A stretch of DNA of 64,000 nucleotides from Methylophilus sp. Its GTDB lineage: Bacteria > Pseudomonadota > Gammaproteobacteria > Burkholderiales > Methylophilaceae. Under the pieces are notes generated by a model. It was given only the letters and a program-made list of their open reading frames with translations. It did no database searches and had not been told where the DNA came from. The DNA lies in contig JAUYRP010000011.1 of assembly GCA_030696695.1 (NCBI GenBank), forward strand, positions 1 through 64,000. The letters are read 5' to 3'. This document shows positions 31,360 through 39,570 of the stretch, piece by piece (position 1 is the stretch's first letter; every line of letters begins with the position of its first letter). The position numbers were made by a program, and so were the translations under genes.

Positions 31360-31388
31360 TCACTTCGTTAAACAATCTTATGTAAAAC

Positions 31389-31413
31389 AAAAGCCACTGT
31401 ATTAGTGGCTTTT
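31389..31413 (+). terminator. Intrinsic terminator after the TPR gene
   Basis: AAAAGCCACT and AGTGGCTTTT form a perfect 10-bp stem around a 5-base loop, and the T-rich tract TTTTTTGTTTG ends the structure. The symmetrical A/T arms could make it work in both directions. Confidence 0.85.
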
Positions 31414-31871
31414 TTGTTTGCTTTAAATTGAGCACCTTCTGAATCTTGGTATAAATACAATTTAACATAATATACATTATGCGAAGTAATGTGCGGTAAA
31501 TAAAAGAGGTTGCACCCCTTGATAATCATGTTTAAAGTCCTCGTAACTAATTCCATGACTATTTCGTAAGTAATTAAGCTACATCACCCTTTGTCCAGTA
31601 TGTCAAAGAATTAGTAGTCATATTTGAGACGCATCAATACTCAATCTAACCTGAAAATAACATCAATCTAATTTATGTAGATTGAAAATAATAAAAATAA
31701 ACTCAATAAGATTAAAATTAGGTTAAAAGTAACTTCTTGTCGATATGTATCAAGATTAGTTAACATATGTCCAAATGTATCACTTTTAGTTACCCCACTT
31801 ATGAAAGCTTGTTTCTAAAACATATTAAGCGCAATATTAAAGATAGTGCATCCTTTTACTAAGGATAATAA
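31414..31871. other. AT-rich intergenic region ahead of the recombination module
   Basis: 458 very AT-rich bases with no gene seen. They contain an inverted repeat with 8-bp arms (TCAATCTA 31663-31670, TAGATTGA 31678-31685) and two imperfect 20-base direct repeats listed separately. The region looks like an element end or recombinase-binding zone. Confidence 0.45.
31745..31794. repeat. Two 20-base direct repeats with 30-base period
   Basis: Copies at 31745-31764 and 31775-31794 share ATGTATCA...TTAGTTA.C and match at 16 of 20 positions. The spacing is about three DNA turns. Candidate arm-type or regulator sites for the recombinase gene 78 bases downstream. Confidence 0.4.
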
Positions 31872-32987
31872 ATGAAACGTTTTTCAATAAGAGACGCTAA
31901 GTCAAACAGCTTTCAGGAAGTTTTTCTTTCTTCCATAACGCCAGAACTAAATGGAAGTTCAGGTAGGTTTCGTGCCCCAAAAAAGTATAAACTGATTACA
32001 CCATCTAACGATTTCGAGGCAATATCTGCATTTTTGCTGATGCATTCCCATAGCGCTAATACTTTTAGAGCATATGAGAAACAATTAACCAGGCTACATA
32101 TGTGGGCGGTTATGAAGGCTGGGATAGCATTATCTTCGATGACACTTGAGCATTATCGCAATTATATAAAATTCATGAGTGAGCCTGACGATGATTGGTG
32201 TGGTCCGCGTACTACTATTGGCACATCAGGTTGGCGGCCATTCCAACCAAAGAAATATGATGCAAATAATAATCTCATAAAACCACCAATATCTTCGCTA
32301 ATTACTGCAATAGCAACTATCAATTCATTTATAGATTGGCTTTGCAATGGTGGCTATTTAATAGGCAATCCACTCAAAATCATTAAATCTGAGTTCATTA
32401 ACAAAAACCCTCCAACAACACGAGAGGTTGATAGAAATTCTAATTATTTCGATAAAAATAGCTTCATCAGCTTAAAGCAAACACTAGAATCAATGCCAAG
32501 ACAGACTATTTGGGATATTCACAATTATGAGGTTAAAAGAATACTACTATCGTTGATTTATAACTTAAACGCTAAAACTGCGGAGATTTCAAGCGCCAAA
32601 ATGTCCAACTTCATTGAAGTAAATGGGAAATGGTATTGGATTCTTGATAGGAAAAATATTAATGTGGATAGCATATCGTTGAACAAAGAAATGCTAGACA
32701 ACTTAAAACGATGGAGGCTTCACTTACATCTTTCTGAGTTGCCAGACAGGAACGATATGATGCCCCTACTGCCACCTGTAAATAAAAGCTGTAAACCATT
32801 GCATTGTCGTGGAGGCTTAGGCCCAAGAAGAATAACTGATTTACTGCGCGAATTAATTTTAGCAACTTCAAAAACTATAGCGATTACTAATCCGGATAAG
32901 GCATTGCAGCTCCAATTTGCAACTTCACATTGGATTAGATATACGAAACTACGCGAAATTGCTAGCCTAAAAAAAATATCGTTTTAA
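31872..32987 (+). pseudogene. Degenerate, truncated tyrosine recombinase
   Basis: 371 residues, starting at ATG after AAGGATAATA. It is a diverged relative of the intact recombinase at 34081: the core-binding half aligns (TFRAYEKQLTRLHMWAV; SFIDWLCNGGYLIGNPL), as does the catalytic half. The first catalytic Arg is replaced (YNLNAKTAEI where the intact copy has YITGMRVSEV). HWIR is kept, but the protein ends 13 residues later, so the LGH and nucleophilic Tyr are missing. It should be unable to cut DNA. The long frame is intact, so it may persist as a DNA-binding partner or be recently decayed. Confidence 0.75.
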
Positions 32988-33006
32988 ACCAAAGCAACAA
33001 ATTACA

Positions 33007-33939
33007 TCATTTTTTCTGAAGGGCTTTTAGCAATTTATTTTCCGTAGTTTTTAATCGCTTGTTTAGTTCGATTCTATCAATTTTGAGGCTTTCAATCTGG
33101 CCCTCATATAACCCAACTTTATTATTTAATAAGGTATTTGTTTTATTCAGACTGGCAATTTCTTTGATATTTGCTGATTGCTCGGATTGCAACATGTCGC
33201 TCATTTTGTTGAGATCTTTTTGCAGAGATAATGCCCTTTGTCGATACCGATCTATATCAATTAAATACTTAGACTCATGTAACTTGAAGCGCTCTTCTGA
33301 TTTATCCATTAGATTGCTAATTTTAGTAATTTCAGCTCCAAATCCTTCTCTGGTGCTAATTAATAAGGCTTTCAGATGCTCGTATTCATTTTCAAGCGTT
33401 TTAAGCGACTTTTCTTTTTCAGTCAAGGTTAGGGTATTAACCTGACGTAAATTTTCACTCTCAGATAGGCGATTTAACGCGTTTTTCAGCTCAGCTTGTA
33501 TTTCATGTAACGTAAGCTCGATATTAGATGTTTTTTGTTCTGCCGTTTCAGATTGCAATTTATATTGATCAATTTCAGCGGTCGCATTATCGACTAATTC
33601 TGAAAATCCAGCTTGAGCAGCTTTTTGAGCCTCATTCCATAAGTTGGCAATGAGATTTCCGGCTAGAGCAGCAATATTTTCAGGAATGTCCGGACGTTCG
33701 ATTCGAACGCGGCTTTTCTCACGCAGTTCTAACCAAAATTTATTCAGTGCTTCAGCCGGCGCTGACATACTTCCTCTTCGCACGTATTGATATAACTTAT
33801 TGGCCGTAGGTGTAATACCGTAGCGGAAAAATAACAGTACACAAACCTCTCTATAGATATCTTTTGTGTCTGCAAACTGTGTTTTCAATGTATCTATTTC
33901 AGTTTGAAGCTGCTGTTCGTTGATAAAGGCTGTGTTCAT
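33007..33939 (-). CDS. KfrA-like DNA-binding coiled-coil protein
   Basis: 310 residues. The N-terminal 110 residues resemble the KfrA N-terminal DNA-binding domain (YGITPTANKLYQYVRRGSMSAPAEALNKFW). The remaining 200 residues are an almost unbroken coiled coil rich in Glu, Lys, Leu and Gln. KfrA proteins are plasmid autorepressors that can aid partition. Here it lies between two tyrosine recombinases, divergent from the intact one, and shares with it a 141-base promoter region holding two palindromes that are likely operators. Role in controlling or architecturally assisting recombination is inferred. Confidence 0.8.
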   Translation of the reverse strand: MNTAFINEQQLQTEIDTLKTQFADTKDIYREVCVLLFFRYGITPTANKLYQYVRRGSMSAPAEALNKFWLELREKSRVRIERPDIPENIAALAGNLIANLWNEAQKAAQAGFSELVDNATAEIDQYKLQSETAEQKTSNIELTLHEIQAELKNALNRLSESENLRQVNTLTLTEKEKSLKTLENEYEHLKALLISTREGFGAEITKISNLMDKSEERFKLHESKYLIDIDRYRQRALSLQKDLNKMSDMLQSEQSANIKEIASLNKTNTLLNNKVGLYEGQIESLKIDRIELNKRLKTTENKLLKALQKK

Positions 33940-33982
33940 GATGTTAACTCAAAAGTTAGAATTAAATAATACAACATATAAC

Positions 33983-34039
33983 ATTGTAAATACAATTATT
34001 AGTGACTAATATTTGACATTATTACTCTAATGTCAAATA
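33983..34039. promoter_or_regulatory. Two palindromes in the KfrA/recombinase divergent promoter
   Basis: ATTGTA-AA-TACAAT at 33983-33996 and a second repeat with 11-bp arms (TATTTGACATT 34010-34020, AATGTCAAATA 34029-34039) separated by 8 bases. Both lie between the divergent starts at 33939 and 34081, where KfrA-type repressors are known to bind. Confidence 0.6.
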
Positions 34040-34080
34040 ATATCTAAACTTACGATTTTAAAAGTATTGAGACCTGAAAA

Positions 34081-35271
34081 TTGACTTTGCAGACTAAATT
34101 AACTGTTATACCGGCAGGCGCCACGATTGATTCCGTTAAGCTCTCTGCCGAGTTTGATGGCAGCAATGGTGTTAACCGCGCTATCGGTATCCGCCCCCAG
34201 ATTACTGCCAATACTGATGCTGATGCAATTAAAGTATGGCTAGCTCGTTATCTCGATACCAAAACCACTTTCGACAGTTATCGTAAAGAAGCTGAACGGC
34301 TGTTGTTGTGGTCATTAATTGAACTTAGGAAGCCGCTATCATCATTAAGCCATGAGGATTTTCTGCTATATCAACGATTTCTGGGTGATCCGCAACCAGC
34401 GGAACGATGGATTATGACCAAACGCAAGGTGGCTAGAGAAGATCCCAAATGGCGGCCGTTTGCAGGGCCCCTCTCCCCCACCAGTCAGCGACAAGCTATC
34501 GTTATCTTGAATGGTATGTTTTCTTGGTTAGTGAATGCAGGATACCTGGCTGGAAATCCATTATCTTTATCCAGGAATCGTCAACGCAAGGCCAAACCTA
34601 GAGTTACACGGTTTCTAGATGAGGATCTATGGAAGGAAGTAAAGTTGACGATTGACAGCATGCCGCGAGAAACTAACCGGGAACGGGAACATTATTATCG
34701 GGTGCGGTGGTTATTCTCGTTGTTATATATCACCGGCATGCGCGTTTCTGAAGTCACGCAAAATACCATGGGCGGATTTTTTAGCCGAAAAGACAAAAGT
34801 AGTGAGTCAAGGTGGTGGCTGGAGATTACGGGGAAACGTGATAAAACTCGCATTGTGCCGGCTACGAATGAGCTAATGCTCGAGCTAAGTCGTTACCGTC
34901 GTGAAATGGGACTCGGTCTAAATCCAATCGAAGGAGAAGCAACACCCCTATTGTTGCCTATTGGCGGTAAGCAACGTGCAATGACTAGGAGCGCAGTCCA
35001 TTTGATACTCAAACAAACTTTCAACAGCACAGCAAAGCGTTTACAAGAGAGAGGAGCTGATTTTATAAGTCAAGTTGCTAGACTAGAAGCCGCTTCAGCT
35101 CATTGGATGCGACATACTGCCGGTTCGAATATGACATCTGGTGATATGGATATCAGGCATATTCGAGACAATTTAGGACATGAGTCTATTAGTACAACAA
35201 ATAATTATCTACATTCTGAAGATGACAAACGTCACCAGGATACTGAAGAGCACCATAGATTAAATTGGTAA
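34081..35271 (+). CDS. Tyrosine-type site-specific recombinase (intact)
   Basis: 396 residues from a TTG start. The catalytic residues are all present: R221 (GMRVSEV), K252, H341/R344 (HWMRH), H367 (LGHES) and Y376 (NNYLHS). An N-terminal core-binding domain spans about 45-165. It differs from the tRNA-linked integrase at 17332 and belongs with the degenerate copy at 31872. It converges with the E2-E1-JAB gene, leaving only 13 bases between stops, so the recombination module and the conjugation operon are physically joined. Confidence 0.9.
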   Translation: MTLQTKLTVIPAGATIDSVKLSAEFDGSNGVNRAIGIRPQITANTDADAIKVWLARYLDTKTTFDSYRKEAERLLLWSLIELRKPLSSLSHEDFLLYQRFLGDPQPAERWIMTKRKVAREDPKWRPFAGPLSPTSQRQAIVILNGMFSWLVNAGYLAGNPLSLSRNRQRKAKPRVTRFLDEDLWKEVKLTIDSMPRETNREREHYYRVRWLFSLLYITGMRVSEVTQNTMGGFFSRKDKSSESRWWLEITGKRDKTRIVPATNELMLELSRYRREMGLGLNPIEGEATPLLLPIGGKQRAMTRSAVHLILKQTFNSTAKRLQERGADFISQVARLEAASAHWMRHTAGSNMTSGDMDIRHIRDNLGHESISTTNNYLHSEDDKRHQDTEEHHRLNW

Positions 35272-35284
35272 AAATAGATTTTGC

Positions 35285-37537
35285 TTATTTGGAGACTGCG
35301 CAAATTAGGCCATCTGGAGTCCATACAAGAGAAACACACGGAAGTCCTCCAGAAAACTCAGCTATGTTTTTTAGCGTATTACGATCAATCTGAGAATGAG
35401 CTCCTCCCATAGGATGACTATGCCAAGTTCCAATAAATTGTAGGTATGAAAGTGAATTTTGATTGGCTAATAATAGGTTCTCTTGTAAACCCTCTATACC
35501 CAGTATAAATTTAGTAGGCTGTCTAATACTGTCAACAGGCGCATCTACCAATCCTGCAATTAAAATGGTCCTAGTTTGAAAAGAAATTTTCCCAACTAAT
35601 GCACCGCCTGTTTCATTTTTACCCCATTGTTGTACATCTGCATAAATTGCAGCTGCTACATGATCAAGAATGCGTATCTCCCAACCATCGTCCTCTGTAA
35701 CATTTAATACTGTGGTATTTCCCAACTCATTTGTTATCCATAGCATGCTCAAGCCATCTGCAACGCCGTAAGCTAGACATCCATTCTTGGGGAACCCTTC
35801 AGTGAGCCATTTTTGAATCTGCATGGCAGTTATTGCGGCAGATCTAGATATTACGGCATCAGACATTTGAGAAGTTATTGAGCTGCAATTTACTCCTGTG
35901 AATACCCTCGATAAGTCGTTGCCATCATTGGCTATAGCCTCTCTAAGTTGAGGGTGAAAGCGACAGGAGTCAAATAGATAAGCAGTTAAGTCATCAACTC
36001 TACTAGATCTATTTACCCCCTCCAATAGCACTATGGCTGCATTACCTTGACCAAACATCATTGCTCTTGATAACCGAACATTCGAAGCATTTAATGCAGT
36101 AGAAACAGTCTCAGATGTAAGTACTTTTAATGAAGCTGTAGTGTCAACTATTAATGCTGCTGTATCTGGAATTACTTCTTTAAACTTTTCGGGGTTGAGC
36201 ATGACTTCTACTCCATCCTCGACAAAATCTTTAGCTTTTATATGTGATAACGTAATAAAAGCTGTGCGCATTAACGATACTTTGTAAGGATTAAACCATC
36301 CGGACAATGGGTCAATCAAAGCATGTCGTGCAAGGTTATGTGGATAAATGAACTCATTGTCCACGAAGCTCATATTGCCGAATCCAGCTCGCCCTAAGTG
36401 AAGAGCAATTTTAGAACCTAAACTTCCGCAACCAAACATGATTATTTGCTGTGAAAGATCATTTTTTTCGTAGCCAGATGTTAATGCAAGTAATTGGGGA
36501 CTTAAATCATGAGCATGAAATGCAGGTTCAACAGTGATTTTCTTCTCCAAAGGTTTATCAACTGAGAACGTAAAATGTACGACATATGGTAATAATTCCA
36601 TATTTCTACCACCACTACCTATCAAGGGTTGTGGCCTGTATACGCCTAGCACTACGATTGCACATACTCCATATTTCCAGCTCGCTGGGTTAGATGGGTT
36701 TTGTAAAATACTTCTTAAGTAGAAATCTTGTATTTTTTTGTCGAGAGCACTGCGGTCAATCCCAAACGATTCTACTTTCTTTAGCAGTGAGTCATAATCG
36801 AAAACCGTTTCAGGCTCATACTGTGAGTAAACCTGAAATTCATTATTCTTTTGTGCTGCACAAATGAAAAAAGTCAACGTATTACCTTCTTGAATTTCAC
36901 CGTTACTGGAAAATTTTTTTTGGTTAAATACTAGGTCATCATTATTCTGAATAGAGGGATACAAAGAACCGACGATTCCCACAGGCATGGCAATGTATTG
37001 AGTCGGGGCACTGAGTATGCTACCGTCGATTGGTATGTTTTTTTGAACTTCTTCTGCACTAAATATAATTGTTGATGGAGAAGAGTCTCTTCGAGTTGGC
37101 TCCCACCCTTGATTTGCATCAATTAATGTATTGGACGCAGCTTTGTGTAACCATAATATAAGTTGATCAATAATATAATCTAACCCACCTTGATGGAAAG
37201 CCTCATCAAGTGAACCTTCTACTAAGCAAGGAAGCACAAAGCCCTCTGGTTGATAGGGATTGATGTGGGGTAGATTTAAAGGAAAATCTTTTCTAAGTAA
37301 AACTATTGGTGATCTAACTGGATAATCTTTGCCAAAAACTAACAGGCAGTTTTCTTCAGAATATACCCCCGTAATTGATATACCTTTACTTTTTGCTCTA
37401 CTTGGCAAATCCACTTTGACCGTAATTTCGAAAGTCGTAGCTTCATTTGTAACTTCTGAGATTTTGACGTTTGCCAATCCCATATGTTGACACAGTTGAC
37501 TATATGCATCAGAAATTACTTGTGTCATTTTAACCAT
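35285..37537 (-). CDS. E2-E1-JAB fusion: ubiquitin-like conjugation and deconjugation enzyme
   Basis: 750 residues with three recognisable modules. (1) Residues about 1-150: an E2-like fold, with SPIVLLRKDFP and LPHINPYQPEGFVLPCL, where C104 is the candidate catalytic Cys. (2) About 360-600: an E1/ThiF domain with nucleotide loop GCGSLGS (369-375), D393 and HNLARH (400-405); C551 in GVNCSS is the candidate thioester Cys. (3) About 620-750: a JAB/JAMM peptidase with E642 and the metal motif HSHP...S..D (H706, H708, S715, D718). One chain could activate, transfer and remove a C-terminal-glycine modifier, as Cap2 and Cap3 do jointly in type II CBASS. Its start overlaps the upstream gene by 8 bases. 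The region between modules 1 and 2 is unassigned. Confidence 0.85.
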   Translation of the reverse strand: MVKMTQVISDAYSQLCQHMGLANVKISEVTNEATTFEITVKVDLPSRAKSKGISITGVYSEENCLLVFGKDYPVRSPIVLLRKDFPLNLPHINPYQPEGFVLPCLVEGSLDEAFHQGGLDYIIDQLILWLHKAASNTLIDANQGWEPTRRDSSPSTIIFSAEEVQKNIPIDGSILSAPTQYIAMPVGIVGSLYPSIQNNDDLVFNQKKFSSNGEIQEGNTLTFFICAAQKNNEFQVYSQYEPETVFDYDSLLKKVESFGIDRSALDKKIQDFYLRSILQNPSNPASWKYGVCAIVVLGVYRPQPLIGSGGRNMELLPYVVHFTFSVDKPLEKKITVEPAFHAHDLSPQLLALTSGYEKNDLSQQIIMFGCGSLGSKIALHLGRAGFGNMSFVDNEFIYPHNLARHALIDPLSGWFNPYKVSLMRTAFITLSHIKAKDFVEDGVEVMLNPEKFKEVIPDTAALIVDTTASLKVLTSETVSTALNASNVRLSRAMMFGQGNAAIVLLEGVNRSSRVDDLTAYLFDSCRFHPQLREAIANDGNDLSRVFTGVNCSSITSQMSDAVISRSAAITAMQIQKWLTEGFPKNGCLAYGVADGLSMLWITNELGNTTVLNVTEDDGWEIRILDHVAAAIYADVQQWGKNETGGALVGKISFQTRTILIAGLVDAPVDSIRQPTKFILGIEGLQENLLLANQNSLSYLQFIGTWHSHPMGGAHSQIDRNTLKNIAEFSGGLPCVSLVWTPDGLICAVSK

Positions 37538-38717
37538 GAGGTCGAGGAGTCTGAGTCGATGTGGTGATGATTACCGCTTTTTTTGTCGTTTCTTTTTTAG
37601 GTGGAGGAGAAACTCCCTCTGTAGTTACAGTAAAAACTAAAGGTTCAACAGCATTAGAATTGGGATATTCACCAGTACAATAAAAGTCGCCCTTAGCTTT
37701 TTGGGTAATGTTCAAATATTCTGTTTTAGCCCGAATGCATGGTGGATCAGTGTCATCGTCTTTAATTGGTTTGCTACTAGCTACTATCACGGCGCCATTT
37801 TTAGTCTGGGATAAGGCATTTCTTGCGTCTTCATCAACTTTAGCCTTTTCTTTCATTTCAGACCAACTATCATATGATAAAGAGTGCCACGAACAATGAT
37901 GTGGTGTTTGTAATAAATCGTATTCAAATACTTGAGGTTCATGTTTATGGCGGCTCCATAAACAATTCCATATAAATACTTCGGCATCTCCGCCAGTCAA
38001 AAAGTTAGCGCCTACTGGATTCAAATTATCTGCAGCTAATGTAAAATTTATAATTACACTGGACTGATTTTTAGCTAAGCACTCCTCTTCTTCTTCCGTA
38101 TCTTCTGGGTCAAGTGGTGCAATTAAATGTGCAGAAAAGTAAAGAGAGGTTTTTCCTGCGATACTATTAAAATGACTGTCCCTGAGCCGTAAAATGGGTC
38201 CGAGATCATCTGTTTTCCCGTCTATATCTTTTCCCATTATCTGAATTCTATCGCCATCAGGAACAACAAAACCTTTATCCCGATTAGCTTTAACTCTTCT
38301 TCTGGCTTCTGTTGCCCACGCTGAGGCATCATCGGATAAAACATGATTTTTACTGGCTCGTCGGAAAACAATGGGTGATGACCACATTTCCTTGATAAGA
38401 ATTCGTTTGTCTTTATCCTCTTTATCATCGTCAGGGTAATCTGCTATATGACCCATATAAAAGTGCTTTATTAGGCCCCGGCAATGGTCCGCGTCTGGAT
38501 GGCTTAGAAGAAATGCGTCAACATAAGGCCTCCCATGTTCATCAGTCTTTAATTTTTCACGTAGATCTTTTGCTACATCTCGAACATCTATATCAGGATT
38601 ATCCGCATCAGCACGTATATTTACATCAATTAGCAGCGTTGTTTCTTCGGCATCCCCAAAACGAATCAATGTCATATCTCCGTTATCTACTGGGAAAAAT
38701 GTGATGGTAGTAGCCAT
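37530..38717 (-). CDS. ComEC-type metallo-beta-lactamase-fold protein with glycine-ended tail
   Basis: 395 residues with AAGGAT before the start. LLSHPDADHCRG (71-81) is the HxDxDH form of the MBL metal motif seen in ComEC/Rec2-like hydrolases. D244 (TGGDAE) and QTPHHCSWHS (270-279) supply later ligands. The family cleaves nucleic acid or phosphoester substrates, but this member's substrate is unknown. The last 35 residues are Pro/Thr/Lys-rich, apparently disordered, and end in PRPHG. A free C-terminal Gly on a flexible tail is what an E1/E2 enzyme attacks, so this may be the modified protein. It is translated with the fusion enzyme (8-base overlap). Confidence 0.83.
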   Translation of the reverse strand: MATTITFFPVDNGDMTLIRFGDAEETTLLIDVNIRADADNPDIDVRDVAKDLREKLKTDEHGRPYVDAFLLSHPDADHCRGLIKHFYMGHIADYPDDDKEDKDKRILIKEMWSSPIVFRRASKNHVLSDDASAWATEARRRVKANRDKGFVVPDGDRIQIMGKDIDGKTDDLGPILRLRDSHFNSIAGKTSLYFSAHLIAPLDPEDTEEEEECLAKNQSSVIINFTLAADNLNPVGANFLTGGDAEVFIWNCLWSRHKHEPQVFEYDLLQTPHHCSWHSLSYDSWSEMKEKAKVDEDARNALSQTKNGAVIVASSKPIKDDDTDPPCIRAKTEYLNITQKAKGDFYCTGEYPNSNAVEPLVFTVTTEGVSPPPKKETTKKAVIITTSTQTPRPHG

Positions 38718-38726
38718 TTTTTATCC

Positions 38727-39434
38727 TTATTTGACTATGTTATATGAATATGAGGTAAAAACTTCCCAAACGTATAGACGAAAGAATTTAAGGTATCGTA
38801 ATGTTAATCCGAATCCTAATAATAGAGCTGCTATAGCCCAGTTCAGGTTTTCTGTAGGGCCCTCTCCATAACGATACGACCAATACAATAGTCCGCTATC
38901 CAGAAATGCTACAAAAGCTACATTTCTACAAAAACCATATAGGTTAAGGAAGTTATCAAGTCTACTAGCAACTGTTGGAATGCATTTCACCTCTGTGAAT
39001 GCTATAACAAATAATGCCTCCCCTGATGCATTGATGCCCTTTGTATTAGCTTTTTCAAGTATTGAATTTTTTACTTCATCAGGTAGCGCTTTGAAATACC
39101 CAGGAAGAAAAAATCTAATTAGTCGACATGCCGTAGGTTGACCGAACAAAGTGTTTCTTGGATAACCAAGAACTGAACCTACTACTATTTTTTCTAAAAG
39201 AAAAGACGAGGCACTCGCAACAAGCTGCCCTACAGTGTAAGCGCTGGATATCGCTATTATTGATTGTATTATGGTCCATTTATCACGGTTTAATAAACCC
39301 AACATTGCCACATAATCAATCACAAACAAAAGTAAAAATCCTGCGGATAAATATGCCCAAAAATCATATGAAGTAAATGGTATTTTTTGATCCAAAATTT
39401 TCTCCCGTTTATCTATACTTGTTATGTTAAACAA
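38727..39434 (-). CDS. Multi-pass membrane protein, first gene of the conjugation operon
   Basis: 235 residues from a TTG start; no better in-frame ATG lies upstream. There are two hydrophobic segments near the N-terminus (DFWAYLSAGFLLLFVIDYVA, about 25-45; a region about 54-80) and two near the C-terminus (VAFVAFLDSGLLYWSY and WAIAALLLGFGLTLRYL), with a soluble middle of about 100 residues. The start PFTSYDFWAYLSAGF resembles a common uncharacterised membrane family. It ends 9 bases before the MBL gene, so the three genes form one operon. A membrane effector or anchor role is inferred from this context only. Confidence 0.7.
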   Translation of the reverse strand: MFNITSIDKREKILDQKIPFTSYDFWAYLSAGFLLLFVIDYVAMLGLLNRDKWTIIQSIIAISSAYTVGQLVASASSFLLEKIVVGSVLGYPRNTLFGQPTACRLIRFFLPGYFKALPDEVKNSILEKANTKGINASGEALFVIAFTEVKCIPTVASRLDNFLNLYGFCRNVAFVAFLDSGLLYWSYRYGEGPTENLNWAIAALLLGFGLTLRYLKFFRLYVWEVFTSYSYNIVK

Positions 39435-39460
39435 TTATTTTCTTTCATGAACAACCGCCC

Positions 39461-39495
39461 CGCTACCGGATACTCTTAACTCAATAATGGTAGCG
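39461..39495. repeat. Inverted repeat upstream of the conjugation operon
   Basis: CGCTACC (39461-39467) and GGTAGCG (39489-39495) face each other across 21 bases, in the 136-base gap between the operon start and the cadA-like stop. It may be a terminator arm for cadA transcription or an operator for the operon. Confidence 0.4.
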
Positions 39496-39570
39496 AACCA
39501 CATTTCATTGCTTGATATCCCCGCCATGTGAATGTCAACCTAACATTTTTTGTGTAATTAGCATTATTAT

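Noticed and set aside
35285-39434. Type II CBASS
   Set aside because: E1, E2 and JAB parts are present, but no CD-NTase (cGAS-like) gene is nearby and the partner is an MBL-fold protein; the label would be wrong.
35285-39434. Bil or Bub ubiquitin-like operon
   Set aside because: Those carry separate E1, E2 and JAB genes and a ubiquitin-like protein; here all three are fused and no beta-grasp gene was found in the adjacent gaps.
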